Source of the DNA: Pseudoduganella lurida
Lineage (GTDB): Bacteria > Pseudomonadota > Gammaproteobacteria > Burkholderiales > Burkholderiaceae_D
Direction: 5' to 3'
Assembly: GCF_007830455.1 (NCBI RefSeq)
Contig: NZ_VLLB01000005.1
Location: forward strand, 310,001 to 374,000
DNA: 64,000 bases
Below the pieces are notes generated by a model. The model saw only the letters and a program-made list of their open reading frames with translations. It ran no database searches and was not told the DNA's origin. Of this stretch, positions 17,490-27,319 are shown piece after piece; the stretch's first letter is position 1; each line of letters starts with the position of its first letter. The position numbers and the translations under genes are program-made.

Positions 17490-19571
17490 TTACGCGGCCA
17501 TGCCGGAGTGGCGCAGCAGCGCGTCGATCTGCGGTTCGCGGCCGCGGAAGGCGGTGAACGATTCCAGCGCCGGGCGCGAGCCGCCCACGGACAGGATCTC
17601 GCTCAGGAACTTGCGGCCCGTGTCGACCACCCTGTCGTCCGCGCCATCGAGTTGCGCCGCTTCCTCGAATGCCGCGTAGGCATCGGCGGACAGCACCTCG
17701 GCCCACTTGTAGCTGTAGTAGCCGGCCGCGTAACCGCCGGCGAAGATGTGGCCGAACGAGTTCTGGAAGCGGTTGAACGACGGCGACTTGATGACGGCGA
17801 AGCGCTGGCGCACCTCGTCGATCACGTCCTGCACCGACTTGCCCGAGTCAGGGGCATAGTCGAAGTGCAGGTGCATGTCGAGCAGCGAGAACTCCACCTG
17901 GCGCAGGGTCTGCAGGCCGGACTGGAAGTTCTTCGCCGCCGTCATCTTGTCGAACAGCGCGCGCGGCAGCGGCTCGCCCGTCTTGTAGTGCGCCGTCATG
18001 TGCGACAGCACGTTCCACTCCCAGCAGAAGTTCTCCATGAACTGGGATGGCAGTTCCACCGCATCCCACTCCACGCCGGCGATGCCGGACACGCCCAGCT
18101 CTTCGACGAGCGTGAGCATGTGGTGCAGGCCGTGGCCGAATTCGTGGAACAGCGTGATCACTTCGTCGTGCGTGAACAGCGAAGGCTGCACCTTGCCATC
18201 CTTGACGGCCGGTTCCGTGAAGTTGCAGGTCAGGTAGGCGATCGGCGTCTGCAGCTGGCCATTTTCCAGCCGGCGGCTGCGCGCGTCGTCCATCCACGCG
18301 CCGCTGTTCTTGCCGGGGCGGGCGTACAGGTCCAGGTAGAACTGGCCCACCAGGTCGCCATCGCGCTCGATGCGGAAGAAGCGCACGTCCGGATGCCACA
18401 CGGGCGCCTGGTCCGGCAGGATCTGCACGCCGAACAGGTTTTGCACGAGCTTGAACAGGCCGTCGATCACCTTGTGCTCGGGGAAGTACTGCTTCACTTC
18501 CTGCGCCGAGAACGCATAGCGGTGCTGCTGCAGTTTTTCGGATGCGTACGGCAGGTCCCAGGCCTGCAGGTCCGTCAGGTTCAGGTGCTCCTGCGCAAAG
18601 GTGCGCAGTTCTTCCAGGTCCTTCTCGGCGAACGGGCGGGCCCGTTTCGCCAGGTCTTCCAGGAACTCGATCACGTGTTCCGGGCTCTGCGCCATCTTCG
18701 GCACCAGCGACACCTCGGCGAAGTTCTTGTAGCCCAGCAGCTGAGCTTCTTCCGCGCGCAGCTTCAGCAGCTTGACGATGTTGGCGCTGTTGTCCCACTT
18801 GTCGCGCTCGCTGAACACCTCGCCCAGCTCGGAGGCCTTGGTGGCGTTGGCGCGGTAGACCGTCTCGCGTAGCGCGCGGCTGTCGGCGAACTGCAGGATC
18901 GGGTAGTACGATGGGAAGTGCAGCGTGAACTGCCAGCCCGCCTTGCCGTTCTTTTCGGCCAGCGCCTGGGCAGCCGCCTTCACATCGTCCGGCAGGCCGG
19001 CCAGTTCCGCTTCGTCCTCGACCAGCAGCTTCCAGTCGTTGGTGGCATCGAGCACGTTTTCCGAGAAGCGCGTGGACGTGACCGCGTGTTCTTCCTGGAT
19101 CTGCGCGAAGCGTTCCTTCTGTGCCGGCGGCAGCTCGGCGCCGCCCATGCGGAATTCGCGGATCGCGTTCTCGATGATGCGCTTGCGGGCCGGCGACAGC
19201 GTTGCGAACTCGGGCGACGCCTGCAGCGCCTTGTATTGGGCGAACAGCGCCTCGTTCTGCGCCAGCTCCGTGAAGAACTCCGTGATCTTCGGCTGGTTCT
19301 CGTTGTACACGGCGCGCAGCTCGGGCGTATCGGCCACGTTGTTCAGGTGACCGACGATCCCCCAGGCGCGGCCCAGCAGCTCCGTCGCGTTTTCCAGCGG
19401 CGTGACGAAGTTCTGCCACGTGACGGCGTCGGTGGCCGCTTCCAGCTTGGCGACCACGGCGCGGTTCTGCGTCAGCAGCTCGTCGATGGCCGGCGTTACG
19501 TGTTCCGGGCGGATCGCGTCGAAGCGCGGCAGGCCGCCGAAGTCGAGCAGGGGATTGTCAGTCATCGTCAT
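17490..19571 (-). CDS. prlC: Oligopeptidase A (M3 metallopeptidase)
   Basis: 693 residues from MTMTDNPLLDFGG; GGAA seven bases upstream supports this Met over the earlier one at 19604. A cytoplasmic zinc peptidase that degrades short peptides, including cleaved signal peptides. The zinc site HEFGH is at residues 476-480 in ITLFHEFGHGLHHML, with the third ligand expected about 25 residues later in GVEWDAVELPSQFMENF. The size, DAIRPEHVTPAID N terminus and C-terminal AFRGREPQIDALLRHSG are typical of the family. Same strand as folD, 150 bp downstream of it. Confidence 0.95.
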   Translation of the reverse strand: MTMTDNPLLDFGGLPRFDAIRPEHVTPAIDELLTQNRAVVAKLEAATDAVTWQNFVTPLENATELLGRAWGIVGHLNNVADTPELRAVYNENQPKITEFFTELAQNEALFAQYKALQASPEFATLSPARKRIIENAIREFRMGGAELPPAQKERFAQIQEEHAVTSTRFSENVLDATNDWKLLVEDEAELAGLPDDVKAAAQALAEKNGKAGWQFTLHFPSYYPILQFADSRALRETVYRANATKASELGEVFSERDKWDNSANIVKLLKLRAEEAQLLGYKNFAEVSLVPKMAQSPEHVIEFLEDLAKRARPFAEKDLEELRTFAQEHLNLTDLQAWDLPYASEKLQQHRYAFSAQEVKQYFPEHKVIDGLFKLVQNLFGVQILPDQAPVWHPDVRFFRIERDGDLVGQFYLDLYARPGKNSGAWMDDARSRRLENGQLQTPIAYLTCNFTEPAVKDGKVQPSLFTHDEVITLFHEFGHGLHHMLTLVEELGVSGIAGVEWDAVELPSQFMENFCWEWNVLSHMTAHYKTGEPLPRALFDKMTAAKNFQSGLQTLRQVEFSLLDMHLHFDYAPDSGKSVQDVIDEVRQRFAVIKSPSFNRFQNSFGHIFAGGYAAGYYSYKWAEVLSADAYAAFEEAAQLDGADDRVVDTGRKFLSEILSVGGSRPALESFTAFRGREPQIDALLRHSGMAA

Positions 19572-19722
19572 AGTATTTTTCCGGTCTAGAGTTTTGCGAA
19601 CCATCGGCTTCGCGGATCGTTCAAAGCGCCTCGGGCTAGGCGCAGCGTCGCAGTCAGTGCTTCAGCACCGAATTGACCAAGGGCTGGCGCTGCAACAACG
19701 CCCCAGGCGCCTTTTAACGATC

Positions 19723-20565
19723 TCAGCGTTCCGCCGATTGGATCGTGTTCATTAACAGCATCGTGATCGTCATCGGACCCACGCCACCCGGCACCGGCGT
19801 AATGTGCGCGGCCACTTCGCGGATGGCGGCAAAATCCACGTCGCCACACAGCTTGCCATTATCGTCGCGATTCATGCCCACATCGATCACGATTGCGCCC
19901 GGCTTCACCATGTCGGCCGTCAGCGTGTTGCGGCGGCCGACGGCGGCCACGATCACATCCGCCTGCTTCGTGTACACCGACAGATCCGGCGTAGCGCTAT
20001 GGCAGATGGTGACGGTGGCGTTGGCCTGCAAGAGCAGCAGCGCCATGGGCTTGCCCACCGTGTTGCTGCGGCCGATGACGACGGCGTGCTTGCCGCGCAG
20101 GTCGGTGCCGGTCGATTCGATCAGCTTCATGCAGCCGTACGGCGTGCAGGGACGGTAGCCGTCCAGGCCCGTCATCAGTTCGCCGGCCGACAGCACCGAG
20201 TAGCCGTCCACGTCCTTGGCGGTGGAAATCGCCTCGATCACCTTGTGGGGGTTGATGTGCTTCGGCAGCGGCATCTGCACCAGGATGCCGTGGATGGCCG
20301 GATCATCGTTCAGCCCCGCGATGCGCTCGAGCAGCGCCGCCTCGGTCAGGTCGGCCTCGTACTTTTCCAGCACGGAGTGGATGCCCACGTCGCCGCATGC
20401 CTTCACCTTGTTGCGCACATAGACCTGGCTGGCCGGATCTTCGCCGACCAGGATCACGGCCAGGCCGGGCTGCTTGCCCCTGGCGGTGAGCGCGGCGGCG
20501 CGCGCGGCGATTTCCGAGCGCAGTTGTTGGGAGAGGGCGATTCCGTCGATCAGTTGTGCAGACAT
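19723..20565 (-). CDS. folD: Bifunctional methylenetetrahydrofolate dehydrogenase / cyclohydrolase
   Basis: 280 residues from [19 protein letters not shown]. FolD interconverts 5,10-methylene-, methenyl- and 10-formyl-tetrahydrofolate with NADP, supplying purine and formyl-methionine synthesis. Signatures present: [18 protein letters not shown] (with the catalytic Lys in the YVRNK motif), [12 protein letters not shown], and the NADP-binding [14 protein letters not shown] with the C-terminal [14 protein letters not shown]. The longer frame to 20919 overlaps the aceE regulatory region and is not used. Confidence 0.97.
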   Translation of the reverse strand: MSAQLIDGIALSQQLRSEIAARAAALTARGKQPGLAVILVGEDPASQVYVRNKVKACGDVGIHSVLEKYEADLTEAALLERIAGLNDDPAIHGILVQMPLPKHINPHKVIEAISTAKDVDGYSVLSAGELMTGLDGYRPCTPYGCMKLIESTGTDLRGKHAVVIGRSNTVGKPMALLLLQANATVTICHSATPDLSVYTKQADVIVAAVGRRNTLTADMVKPGAIVIDVGMNRDDNGKLCGDVDFAAIREVAAHITPVPGGVGPMTITMLLMNTIQSAER

Positions 20566-20664
20566 GGTGTGGTCAGTGATGGGAGGATGGAAGACCGACA
20601 TTATAAAGGGTGGCCGCTCATGTGCCCCGGTCGGATGCTCGCGCAGGCAATCGGGCCACCCGGC

Positions 20665-20680
20665 TTGCATGCGCATGCAA
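20665..20680. promoter_or_regulatory. 16-bp perfect palindrome in the folD/aceE divergent region
   Basis: TTGCATGCGCATGCAA, fully symmetrical, 100 bp upstream of folD and 118 bp before the aceE -35 box. Its symmetry and position suggest a protein binding site; no family is recognised. Confidence 0.4.
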
Positions 20681-20775
20681 ATGCTGCGGTGCCCAATCCC
20701 TGCGATCCCAATGCGATCTCCCGAAAGTCGGGAATTTATGCGGCAACGCAGCATTTTCTCATAGGAGAATTTCAT

Positions 20776-20798
20776 AATGTGGAAAGACCTTCCGCATT
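20776..20798. promoter_or_regulatory. Dyad directly upstream of the aceE promoter
   Basis: AATGTGGAA - five bases - TTCCGCATT: 9-bp arms with one mismatch, ending exactly at the -35 box. Candidate operator for regulation of the pyruvate dehydrogenase operon; it does not match the E. coli PdhR consensus. Confidence 0.5.
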
Positions 20799-20826
20799 TT
20801 GAAAAGGCCGATTTCACTGTTAGAAT
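20799..20826 (+). promoter_or_regulatory. Promoter of the aceE-aceF-lpd operon
   Basis: TTGAAA (20799-20804), 16-bp spacer, TAGAAT (20821-20826). It implies a leader of about 100 nt before aceE. The upstream dyad abuts the -35. Confidence 0.65.
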
Positions 20827-20935
20827 CCTCACACTTAGCCAAAGTCTTAGTAAATAATCCAGTACATTCGCACCCCAGCGTCCGCCGCCAGATGTTCCGG
20901 TTGGGCCCTCATCGATCACTAAGGAGACTCGTTAC

Positions 20936-23632
20936 ATGTCAGCTCAACTAGACCAGGTCACGGCCCAAACCGCCAACGATCCGGACGCGCAGGAAACCAA
21001 GGAATGGCTCGAGGCGCTGGACGCCGTACTGCAGAACGAAGGCCCGGAACGCGCCCAGTACCTGATGGAGCGCCTGGCCGACCTGGCGCGCCGCCGCGGC
21101 GCCGACATCCCGTATTCGGCCAACACGGCGTACGTGAACACCATTCCTGCCGACGTGGGCGCACACTGCCCGGGCAACCTGGAATACGAAGAGCGCCTGC
21201 GCTCGTGGATGCGCTGGAACGCCATGGCGATGGTGGTCAAGGCCAACCGCGCCGATGGCGACCTGGGTGGCCACCTGTCCTCGTTTGCCTCGCTGGCGAA
21301 CATGCTGGGCATCGGCTTCAACCACTTCTGGAAAGCGCCGAGCGAAGAGCACGGCGGCGACCTGCTGTACATCCAGGGCCACTCGTCGCCCGGCGTGTAC
21401 GCGCGTGCCTTCCTGGAAGGCCGCCTGACGGAAGAGAACCTGCTGAGCTTCCGCCGTGAAGTCGACGGTGGCGGCCTGTCGTCGTACCCGCACCCGAAAC
21501 TGATGCCGGACTTCTGGCAGTTCCCGACCGTGTCGATGGGCCTGGGCCCGCTGATGGCGATCTACCAGGCACGGTTCCTGAAGTACCTGCACGCCCGCGG
21601 CATCGCCAATACCGACGGCCGCAAGGTCTGGGCCTTCTGCGGCGACGGCGAGATGGACGAGCCGGAATCGCTGGGCGCGATCGGCATGGCCGCCCGCGAG
21701 ATGCTCGACAACCTCGTCATCGTCGTCAACTGCAACCTGCAGCGCCTGGACGGTCCGGTGCGCGGCAACGGCAAGATCATCCAGGAACTGGAAGGCGAGT
21801 TCCGCGGCGCCGGCTGGAACGTCGTGAAAGTCATCTGGGGCCCGGGCTGGGACGAGCTGCTGGCCAAGGACAAGGAAGGCATCCTGCAGCGCGTGATGAT
21901 GGAAACCGTCGACGGCGAATACCAGAACTACAAGGCCAAGGACGGCGCCTACGTGCGCAAGCATTTCTTCGGCAAGCATCCGAAGCTGCTGGACATGGTC
22001 GCCAACATGAGCGACGACGACATCTGGCGCCTGACCCGCGGCGGCCACGATCCGCACAAGATCTACGCCGCCTTCAAGGTCGCCCAGGAAGCCCAGGGCA
22101 AGCCGACCGTGCTGCTGGTGAAGACCGTCAAGGGCTACGGCATGGGCAAGTCGGGCGAGGCGCGCAACACGGCGCACCAGACCAAGAAGCTGGACGACGA
22201 GGCGATCCGCGAAATGCGCGACCGCTTCAACATCCCCATCCCGGACGACAAGCTGGCCGAGATCCCGTTCTTCAAGCCGTCCGACGACGCGCCGGAAATG
22301 AAGTACCTGCACGAGCGCCGCAAGGCCCTGGGCGGCTACCTGCCGCACCGCCGCATGAAGGCCGACGAGACGCTGGTCGTGCCGCCGCTGGAAGCGTTCA
22401 AGAACGTGCTGGACGCGACTGCGGAAGGCCGCGAGATCTCGACGACCCAGTCGTTCGTGCGCATCATTACCGCACTGCTGCGCGACCAGAGCCTGGGCCA
22501 GCGCGTGGTGCCGATCCTGGTCGACGAATCGCGGACCTTCGGCATGGAAGGCCTGTTCCGCCAGATCGGCATCTTCAACCAGCAAGGGCAGCTGTACGAG
22601 CCGGTCGACAAGGACCAGGTGATGTACTACCGCGAGGACAAGGCCGGCCAGATCCTGCAGGAAGGTATCAACGAAGCGGGCGGCATGAGCTCGTGGATCG
22701 CCGCGGCCACGTCGTACTCGACGAACAACCGCGTGATGATCCCGTTCTTCACGTACTACTCGATGTTCGGCATGCAGCGCGTGGGCGACCTGGTATGGGC
22801 CGCCGGCGACATGCGCGCCCGTGGCTTCATGATGGGCGGCACGGCCGGCCGCACGACCTTGAACGGCGAAGGCCTGCAGCACGAGGATGGCCACAGCCAC
22901 CTGTTCGCCGCGGCGATCCCGAACTGCCTGCCGTACGACCCGACCTTCGGCCACGAGCTGGCGGTCATCATTCATGACGGCCTGCGCCGCATGGTGACGG
23001 AACAGGAAGACGTGTTCTACTACATCACCATCATGAACGAGAACTACGCGCACCCGGGCCTGAAGGCCGGCCAGGAAGAGGGCATCCTGAAGGGCATGTA
23101 CCTGCTGCAGGAAGGCACGGCGAATGCTGGCCAGCGCGTGCAGCTGATCGGCTCCGGCACGATCCTGCGCGAGTCCATCTTCGCCGCCGAGCTGCTGGAA
23201 AAGGACTGGGGCGTCGCCGCCGATATCTGGTCCGCACCGTCGCTGACCCTGATTGCCCGCGATGGCCAGGATGCCGAGCGCTGGAACCTCGTGAACCCGA
23301 CCAAGGAACAGCGCGTGCCGTACGTGACGCAGCTGCTGAAGGACACGCAGGGCCCGATCGTGGCCACGACCGACTACATGCGCCTGTACGCCGAGCAGAT
23401 CCGCGCCTTCATGCCGAAGGACCGCACCTACCGCGTGCTGGGCACCGACGGCTTCGGCCGTTCCGACAGCCGCGCCAAGCTGCGCGAGTTCTTCGAGGTG
23501 AACCGCTACTACATCACGGTGGCGGCATTGCGTTCGCTGGCGGAAGAAGGCAAGATCGAGATGGCCGTCGTCGAACAGGCCGTCGTCAAGTACGGCCTGA
23601 ACCCGAACAAGCCAAATCCGGTGACCCAATAA
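20936..23632 (+). CDS. aceE: Pyruvate dehydrogenase E1 component, homodimeric
   Basis: 898 residues, the single-chain E1 typical of proteobacteria. It decarboxylates pyruvate on thiamine diphosphate and acetylates the lipoyl domain of E2 in the cytoplasmic complex. The TPP motif GDGEMDEPESLGAIGMAAREM...VVNCNLQR is at about residues 233-265, and the HEDGHSH segment and EDVFYYITIMNENY are characteristic. AAGGAG lies about ten bases before ATG. First gene of a three-gene operon: 21 bp to aceF, then 12 bp to lpd. Confidence 0.98.
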   Translation: MSAQLDQVTAQTANDPDAQETKEWLEALDAVLQNEGPERAQYLMERLADLARRRGADIPYSANTAYVNTIPADVGAHCPGNLEYEERLRSWMRWNAMAMVVKANRADGDLGGHLSSFASLANMLGIGFNHFWKAPSEEHGGDLLYIQGHSSPGVYARAFLEGRLTEENLLSFRREVDGGGLSSYPHPKLMPDFWQFPTVSMGLGPLMAIYQARFLKYLHARGIANTDGRKVWAFCGDGEMDEPESLGAIGMAAREMLDNLVIVVNCNLQRLDGPVRGNGKIIQELEGEFRGAGWNVVKVIWGPGWDELLAKDKEGILQRVMMETVDGEYQNYKAKDGAYVRKHFFGKHPKLLDMVANMSDDDIWRLTRGGHDPHKIYAAFKVAQEAQGKPTVLLVKTVKGYGMGKSGEARNTAHQTKKLDDEAIREMRDRFNIPIPDDKLAEIPFFKPSDDAPEMKYLHERRKALGGYLPHRRMKADETLVVPPLEAFKNVLDATAEGREISTTQSFVRIITALLRDQSLGQRVVPILVDESRTFGMEGLFRQIGIFNQQGQLYEPVDKDQVMYYREDKAGQILQEGINEAGGMSSWIAAATSYSTNNRVMIPFFTYYSMFGMQRVGDLVWAAGDMRARGFMMGGTAGRTTLNGEGLQHEDGHSHLFAAAIPNCLPYDPTFGHELAVIIHDGLRRMVTEQEDVFYYITIMNENYAHPGLKAGQEEGILKGMYLLQEGTANAGQRVQLIGSGTILRESIFAAELLEKDWGVAADIWSAPSLTLIARDGQDAERWNLVNPTKEQRVPYVTQLLKDTQGPIVATTDYMRLYAEQIRAFMPKDRTYRVLGTDGFGRSDSRAKLREFFEVNRYYITVAALRSLAEEGKIEMAVVEQAVVKYGLNPNKPNPVTQ

Positions 23633-23653
23633 CGAGAATACGGAGCGAACGCT

Positions 23654-25309
23654 ATGAGCATTGTGGAAGTCAAAGTCCCGGACATCGGTGATTTCAAGGA
23701 AGTCGAAGTCATCGAGCTGATGGTGAAGGTCGGCGACACGATCAAGGTCGACCAGTCGCTGGTCACCGTGGAATCGGACAAGGCATCGATGGAGATCCCT
23801 TCGTCGACGGCTGGCGTGATCAAGGAAATCAAGGTGAAGGTGGGCGACAAGATCGCCGAAGGCTCGCTGCTGCTGACCGTGGAAGCGGAGGGCGCCGCTG
23901 CTGCTCCGGCGGCCGAAGCGGCGCCGGCTGCTGCCGCTCCTGCTCCGGCCCCTGCTGCCGCCCCGGCGCCAGCGGCTGCCGCCCCTGCTGCATCGGGCGG
24001 TCCCGTGGAAGTGAAGGTGCCGGACATCGGCGACTTCAAGGAAGTGGAAGTCATCGAGGTGATGGTCAAGGTCGGCGACACGATCAAGAAGGACCAGTCG
24101 CTGGCCACCGTCGAATCGGACAAGGCGTCGATGGAGATTCCGTCGTCGCACGAAGGCGTCGTCAAGGAACTGCGGATCAAGGTCGGCGACAAGGTAGCCG
24201 AGGGTTCGGTGGTGCTGGTGGTCGAAGCCACTGGTGGCAGCGCTGCACCTGCTGCTGCTCCTGCGGCCGCTCCAGCTGCTGCCGCGCCTGCACCAGCTGC
24301 GGCATCCGCTCCTGCTCCGGCACCTGCTCCGGCACCTGCCGCGGCGGCGCCGGCCACCGCTGGCGTCTCCGGCAAGCTGGCGCACGCCTCGCCGTCGGTC
24401 CGCAAGTTCGCCCGCGAACTGGGCGTGGATGTATCGAAGGTGCCTGGCACCGGTCCGAAGAACCGCGTCACGCAGCAGGACGTGCAGAACTACGTCAAGG
24501 GCGTGGTGGCCGGTGCCGCGTCGGCACCGACGGCTGCTCCTGCCTCGGCTGGCGGTGGTGCGGGCCTGAACCTGCTGCCATGGCCGTCGCTGGACTTCTC
24601 CAAGTTCGGCGAAACGGAACTGCAGCCACTGCCGCGCATCAAGAAGATCTCCGGCCCGAACCTGCACCGCAACTGGGTGATGATCCCGCACGTGACGCAG
24701 TTCGAGGATGCCGACATCACGGACCTGGAAGCATTCCGCGTCGACACCAACAACGCCAACGCGAAGAACAAGGATGCCGCCAAGCTGACGATGCTGGCCT
24801 TCGTCATCAAGGCCTCCGTCGCCGCGCTCAAGAAGCACCCGACGTTCAACTCCTCGCTGGACGCCGAGGGTGCGAACCTGATCCTCAAGAAGTACTACAA
24901 CATCGGCTTCGCTGCCGATACGCCGAACGGCCTGGTGGTACCGGTGGTGAAGAATGCCGACCAGAAGAGCGTGTCGCAGATCGCCCGCGAGATGACGGAA
25001 CTGTCGCTGGCCGCGCGCGAAGGCAAGCTGAAGCCGGCCGACATGCAGGGCGCCACGTTCACGATCTCGTCGCTGGGCGGCATCGGCGGCTCGCACTTCA
25101 CGCCGATCGTCAATGCACCCGAGGTCGCGATCCTCGGCCTGTCGAAGGCATCGATGAAGCCCGTGTGGGACGGCAAGCAGTTCGTGCCGCGCCTGATGAT
25201 GACGCTGTCGCTGTCCTACGACCACCGCGTGGTCGATGGCGCGACCGGTGCCCGCTTCGCAGTCTACCTGGCAGAAGTGCTGGGCGACATGCGCAAAGTG
25301 CTGCTGTAA
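23654..25309 (+). CDS. aceF: Dihydrolipoamide acetyltransferase (E2), two lipoyl domains
   Basis: 551 residues. Two lipoyl domains (about 1-80 and 117-195) carry lipoyl lysines at 43 and 157 in identical ESDKASM motifs, separated by Ala/Pro-rich swinging linkers. Then an E1/E3-binding domain (about 245-285, HASPSVRKFARELGVDVSKV) and the catalytic acetyltransferase core with DHRVVDG, His-524 and Asp-528. E2 is the structural core of the complex and transfers acetyl to CoA. Sits between aceE and lpd in one operon. Confidence 0.97.
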   Translation: MSIVEVKVPDIGDFKEVEVIELMVKVGDTIKVDQSLVTVESDKASMEIPSSTAGVIKEIKVKVGDKIAEGSLLLTVEAEGAAAAPAAEAAPAAAAPAPAPAAAPAPAAAAPAASGGPVEVKVPDIGDFKEVEVIEVMVKVGDTIKKDQSLATVESDKASMEIPSSHEGVVKELRIKVGDKVAEGSVVLVVEATGGSAAPAAAPAAAPAAAAPAPAAASAPAPAPAPAPAAAAPATAGVSGKLAHASPSVRKFARELGVDVSKVPGTGPKNRVTQQDVQNYVKGVVAGAASAPTAAPASAGGGAGLNLLPWPSLDFSKFGETELQPLPRIKKISGPNLHRNWVMIPHVTQFEDADITDLEAFRVDTNNANAKNKDAAKLTMLAFVIKASVAALKKHPTFNSSLDAEGANLILKKYYNIGFAADTPNGLVVPVVKNADQKSVSQIAREMTELSLAAREGKLKPADMQGATFTISSLGGIGGSHFTPIVNAPEVAILGLSKASMKPVWDGKQFVPRLMMTLSLSYDHRVVDGATGARFAVYLAEVLGDMRKVLL

Positions 25310-25321
25310 GGAGATGACCCG

Positions 25322-27181
25322 ATGAGCACTGTCGAAGTAAAAGTACCGAATATCGGCGACTTCAAGGAAGTCGAAGTCATCGAGCTGATCGCCAAGGTGG
25401 GCGACACGATCAAGGTCGACCAGTCGATCGCCACCGTGGAATCGGACAAGGCATCGATGGAGATTCCATCGACGCACGCCGGCGTGATCAAGGAACTGAA
25501 GATCAAGGTGGGCGACAAGGTGTCGGAAGGTTCGCTGCTGATGGTCGTCGAGGAAGCTGCCGGCGCTGCTGCTCCTGCTTCGGCCCCTGCTGCTGCTGAT
25601 TCCACCACCACCCCCGCCGCGCCGGTGGCCACGGCGGCCGAGAGGGGCGCTGCGCCGGGCCAGGCCGCGCCGGTGTATGGCGGCCCTGCCGTTCCTGCGC
25701 CCGCTGCGGCACCGGCTTCCGGTCCTGCACCGGCCGCCGGTTCGTATGCCGGCAACGTCGATGTGCAGTGCGACATGATGGTGCTGGGCGCCGGTCCCGG
25801 CGGCTACTCCGCCGCGTTCCGCGCCGCGGACCTGGGCCAGAGCACCGTGCTGGTCGAGCGTTACGCCACGCTGGGCGGCGTGTGCCTGAACGTGGGCTGC
25901 ATCCCGTCGAAGGCGCTGCTGCACCTGGCGTCCGTGATCGACGAGACGTCGCACCTCGGCAAGCACGGCGTGAAGTTCGCCAAGCCGGAAGTCGACATCG
26001 ACGAGGTGCGCAAGTACAAGGACAGCGTCATCGGCAAGATGACGGGCGGCCTGGCCGGCATGGCGAAGGCGCGCAAGGTGCAGGTGGTGCAGGGCGTCGG
26101 CCAGTTCCTCAGCCCGAACCACATCGAAGTGACGGGCGCCGACGGCACCAAGAAGGTCGTGCAGTTCAAGCAGGCCATCATCGCGGCCGGTTCGGCCGTC
26201 GTGAAGCTGCCGTTCGTGCCGGAAGATCCCCGCATCGTCGATTCGACGGGCGCGCTGGAACTGCGCTTCATCCCGAAACGCATGCTGGTCATCGGCGGCG
26301 GCATCATCGGCCTGGAGATGGCCACCGTCTACTCCACGTTCGGTGCGCGCATCGACGTGGTCGAGATGATGGACGGCCTGATGCAGGGCGCCGACCGTGA
26401 CGCCGTGAAGATCTGGCAGAAGTACAATGCCGCCCGCTTCGACAACATCATGACGAAGACGAAGACCGTCGGCGTGGAAGCGCTGCCGGAAGGGATCAAG
26501 GTCACGTTCGAAGCCGCCGAAGCCGGTGCCGCAGCGCCGGAACCACAGGTCTATGACATGGTGCTGGTGGCCGTGGGCCGCAGCCCGAACGGCAAGAAGA
26601 TCGCTGCCGACAAGGCCGGCGTGCAGGTGTCGGACCGCGGCTTCATCGCCGTCGACAGCCAGATGCGCACCAACGTGCCGCACATCTTCGCCATCGGCGA
26701 CCTGGTGGGCCAGCCGATGCTGGCGCACAAGGCGGTGCACGAAGGCCACGTGGCGGCCGAAGCGGCTGCCGGCCAGAAGTCGCACTTCGACGCGACCGTG
26801 ATCCCGTCCGTCGCCTACACCGATCCGGAAGTGGCATGGGTGGGCCTGACGGAAGACGAAGCGAAGGCCAAGGGCATCAAGGTCGAGAAGGGCCACTTCC
26901 CGTGGGCCGCCTCGGGCCGCGCCGTGGCCAACGGCCGTGACGAAGGCTTCACGAAGATCCTGTTCGACGCCGAAACGCACCGCATCGTGGGCGGCACCAT
27001 CGTCGGCACGCATGCCGGCGACATGATCGGCGAGATCGCTCTCGCCATCGAGATGGGCGCCGACGGCACCGACATCGGCAAGACGATCCATCCTCACCCG
27101 ACCCTGGGCGAGTCGATCGGCATGGCCGCCGAAGTGTACGAAGGCGTCTGCACGGACCTGCCGCCGGCCCGCAAGCGCTGA
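25322..27181 (+). CDS. lpdA: Dihydrolipoyl dehydrogenase (E3) with N-terminal lipoyl domain
   Basis: 619 residues, about 140 longer than a plain E3. Residues 1-80 are a lipoyl domain nearly identical to those of AceF (lipoyl Lys-43), followed by an Ala/Pro linker (80-143), then the flavoprotein: FAD motif GAGPGGYSA (156-164), redox disulfide Cys-188/Cys-193 in GGVCLNVGCIPSK, NAD motif VIGGGIIGLEMA, and the C-terminal interface HPHPTLGE. It reoxidises dihydrolipoyl groups. The lipoyl-E3 fusion is known in Neisseria and many betaproteobacteria. Confidence 0.97.
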   Translation: MSTVEVKVPNIGDFKEVEVIELIAKVGDTIKVDQSIATVESDKASMEIPSTHAGVIKELKIKVGDKVSEGSLLMVVEEAAGAAAPASAPAAADSTTTPAAPVATAAERGAAPGQAAPVYGGPAVPAPAAAPASGPAPAAGSYAGNVDVQCDMMVLGAGPGGYSAAFRAADLGQSTVLVERYATLGGVCLNVGCIPSKALLHLASVIDETSHLGKHGVKFAKPEVDIDEVRKYKDSVIGKMTGGLAGMAKARKVQVVQGVGQFLSPNHIEVTGADGTKKVVQFKQAIIAAGSAVVKLPFVPEDPRIVDSTGALELRFIPKRMLVIGGGIIGLEMATVYSTFGARIDVVEMMDGLMQGADRDAVKIWQKYNAARFDNIMTKTKTVGVEALPEGIKVTFEAAEAGAAAPEPQVYDMVLVAVGRSPNGKKIAADKAGVQVSDRGFIAVDSQMRTNVPHIFAIGDLVGQPMLAHKAVHEGHVAAEAAAGQKSHFDATVIPSVAYTDPEVAWVGLTEDEAKAKGIKVEKGHFPWAASGRAVANGRDEGFTKILFDAETHRIVGGTIVGTHAGDMIGEIALAIEMGADGTDIGKTIHPHPTLGESIGMAAEVYEGVCTDLPPARKR

Positions 27182-27202
27182 TTCTGCGGTGCTTGCCCGG
27201 AA

Positions 27203-27228
27203 ACGCCACCCCGTGTGGCGTTTTTTTT
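27203..27228 (+). terminator. Terminator of the pyruvate dehydrogenase operon
   Basis: CGCCAC-CCCGT-GTGGCG (27204-27220) followed by eight T, 22 bp after the lpd stop codon. Confidence 0.92.
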
Positions 27229-27243
27229 CGCCAATATTTCCGC

Positions 27244-27304
27244 AAAAATGGGGACAGACCCCATTTTTTTGGCAATATTTCCTGGAAAATGGGGTCTGTC
27301 CCTG
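27244..27304. repeat. Intergenic repeat, family B (copy 2)
   Basis: AAAAATGGGG-ACAGA-CCCCATTTTT (27244-27268) followed by an inverted half copy AAAATGGGGTCTGTCCC (27287-27304), with related AATATTTCC flanks on both sides. Lies between the pyruvate dehydrogenase terminator and the LysE-family gene. Confidence 0.75.
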
Positions 27305-27319
27305 TTTCTGAATCCGCCG

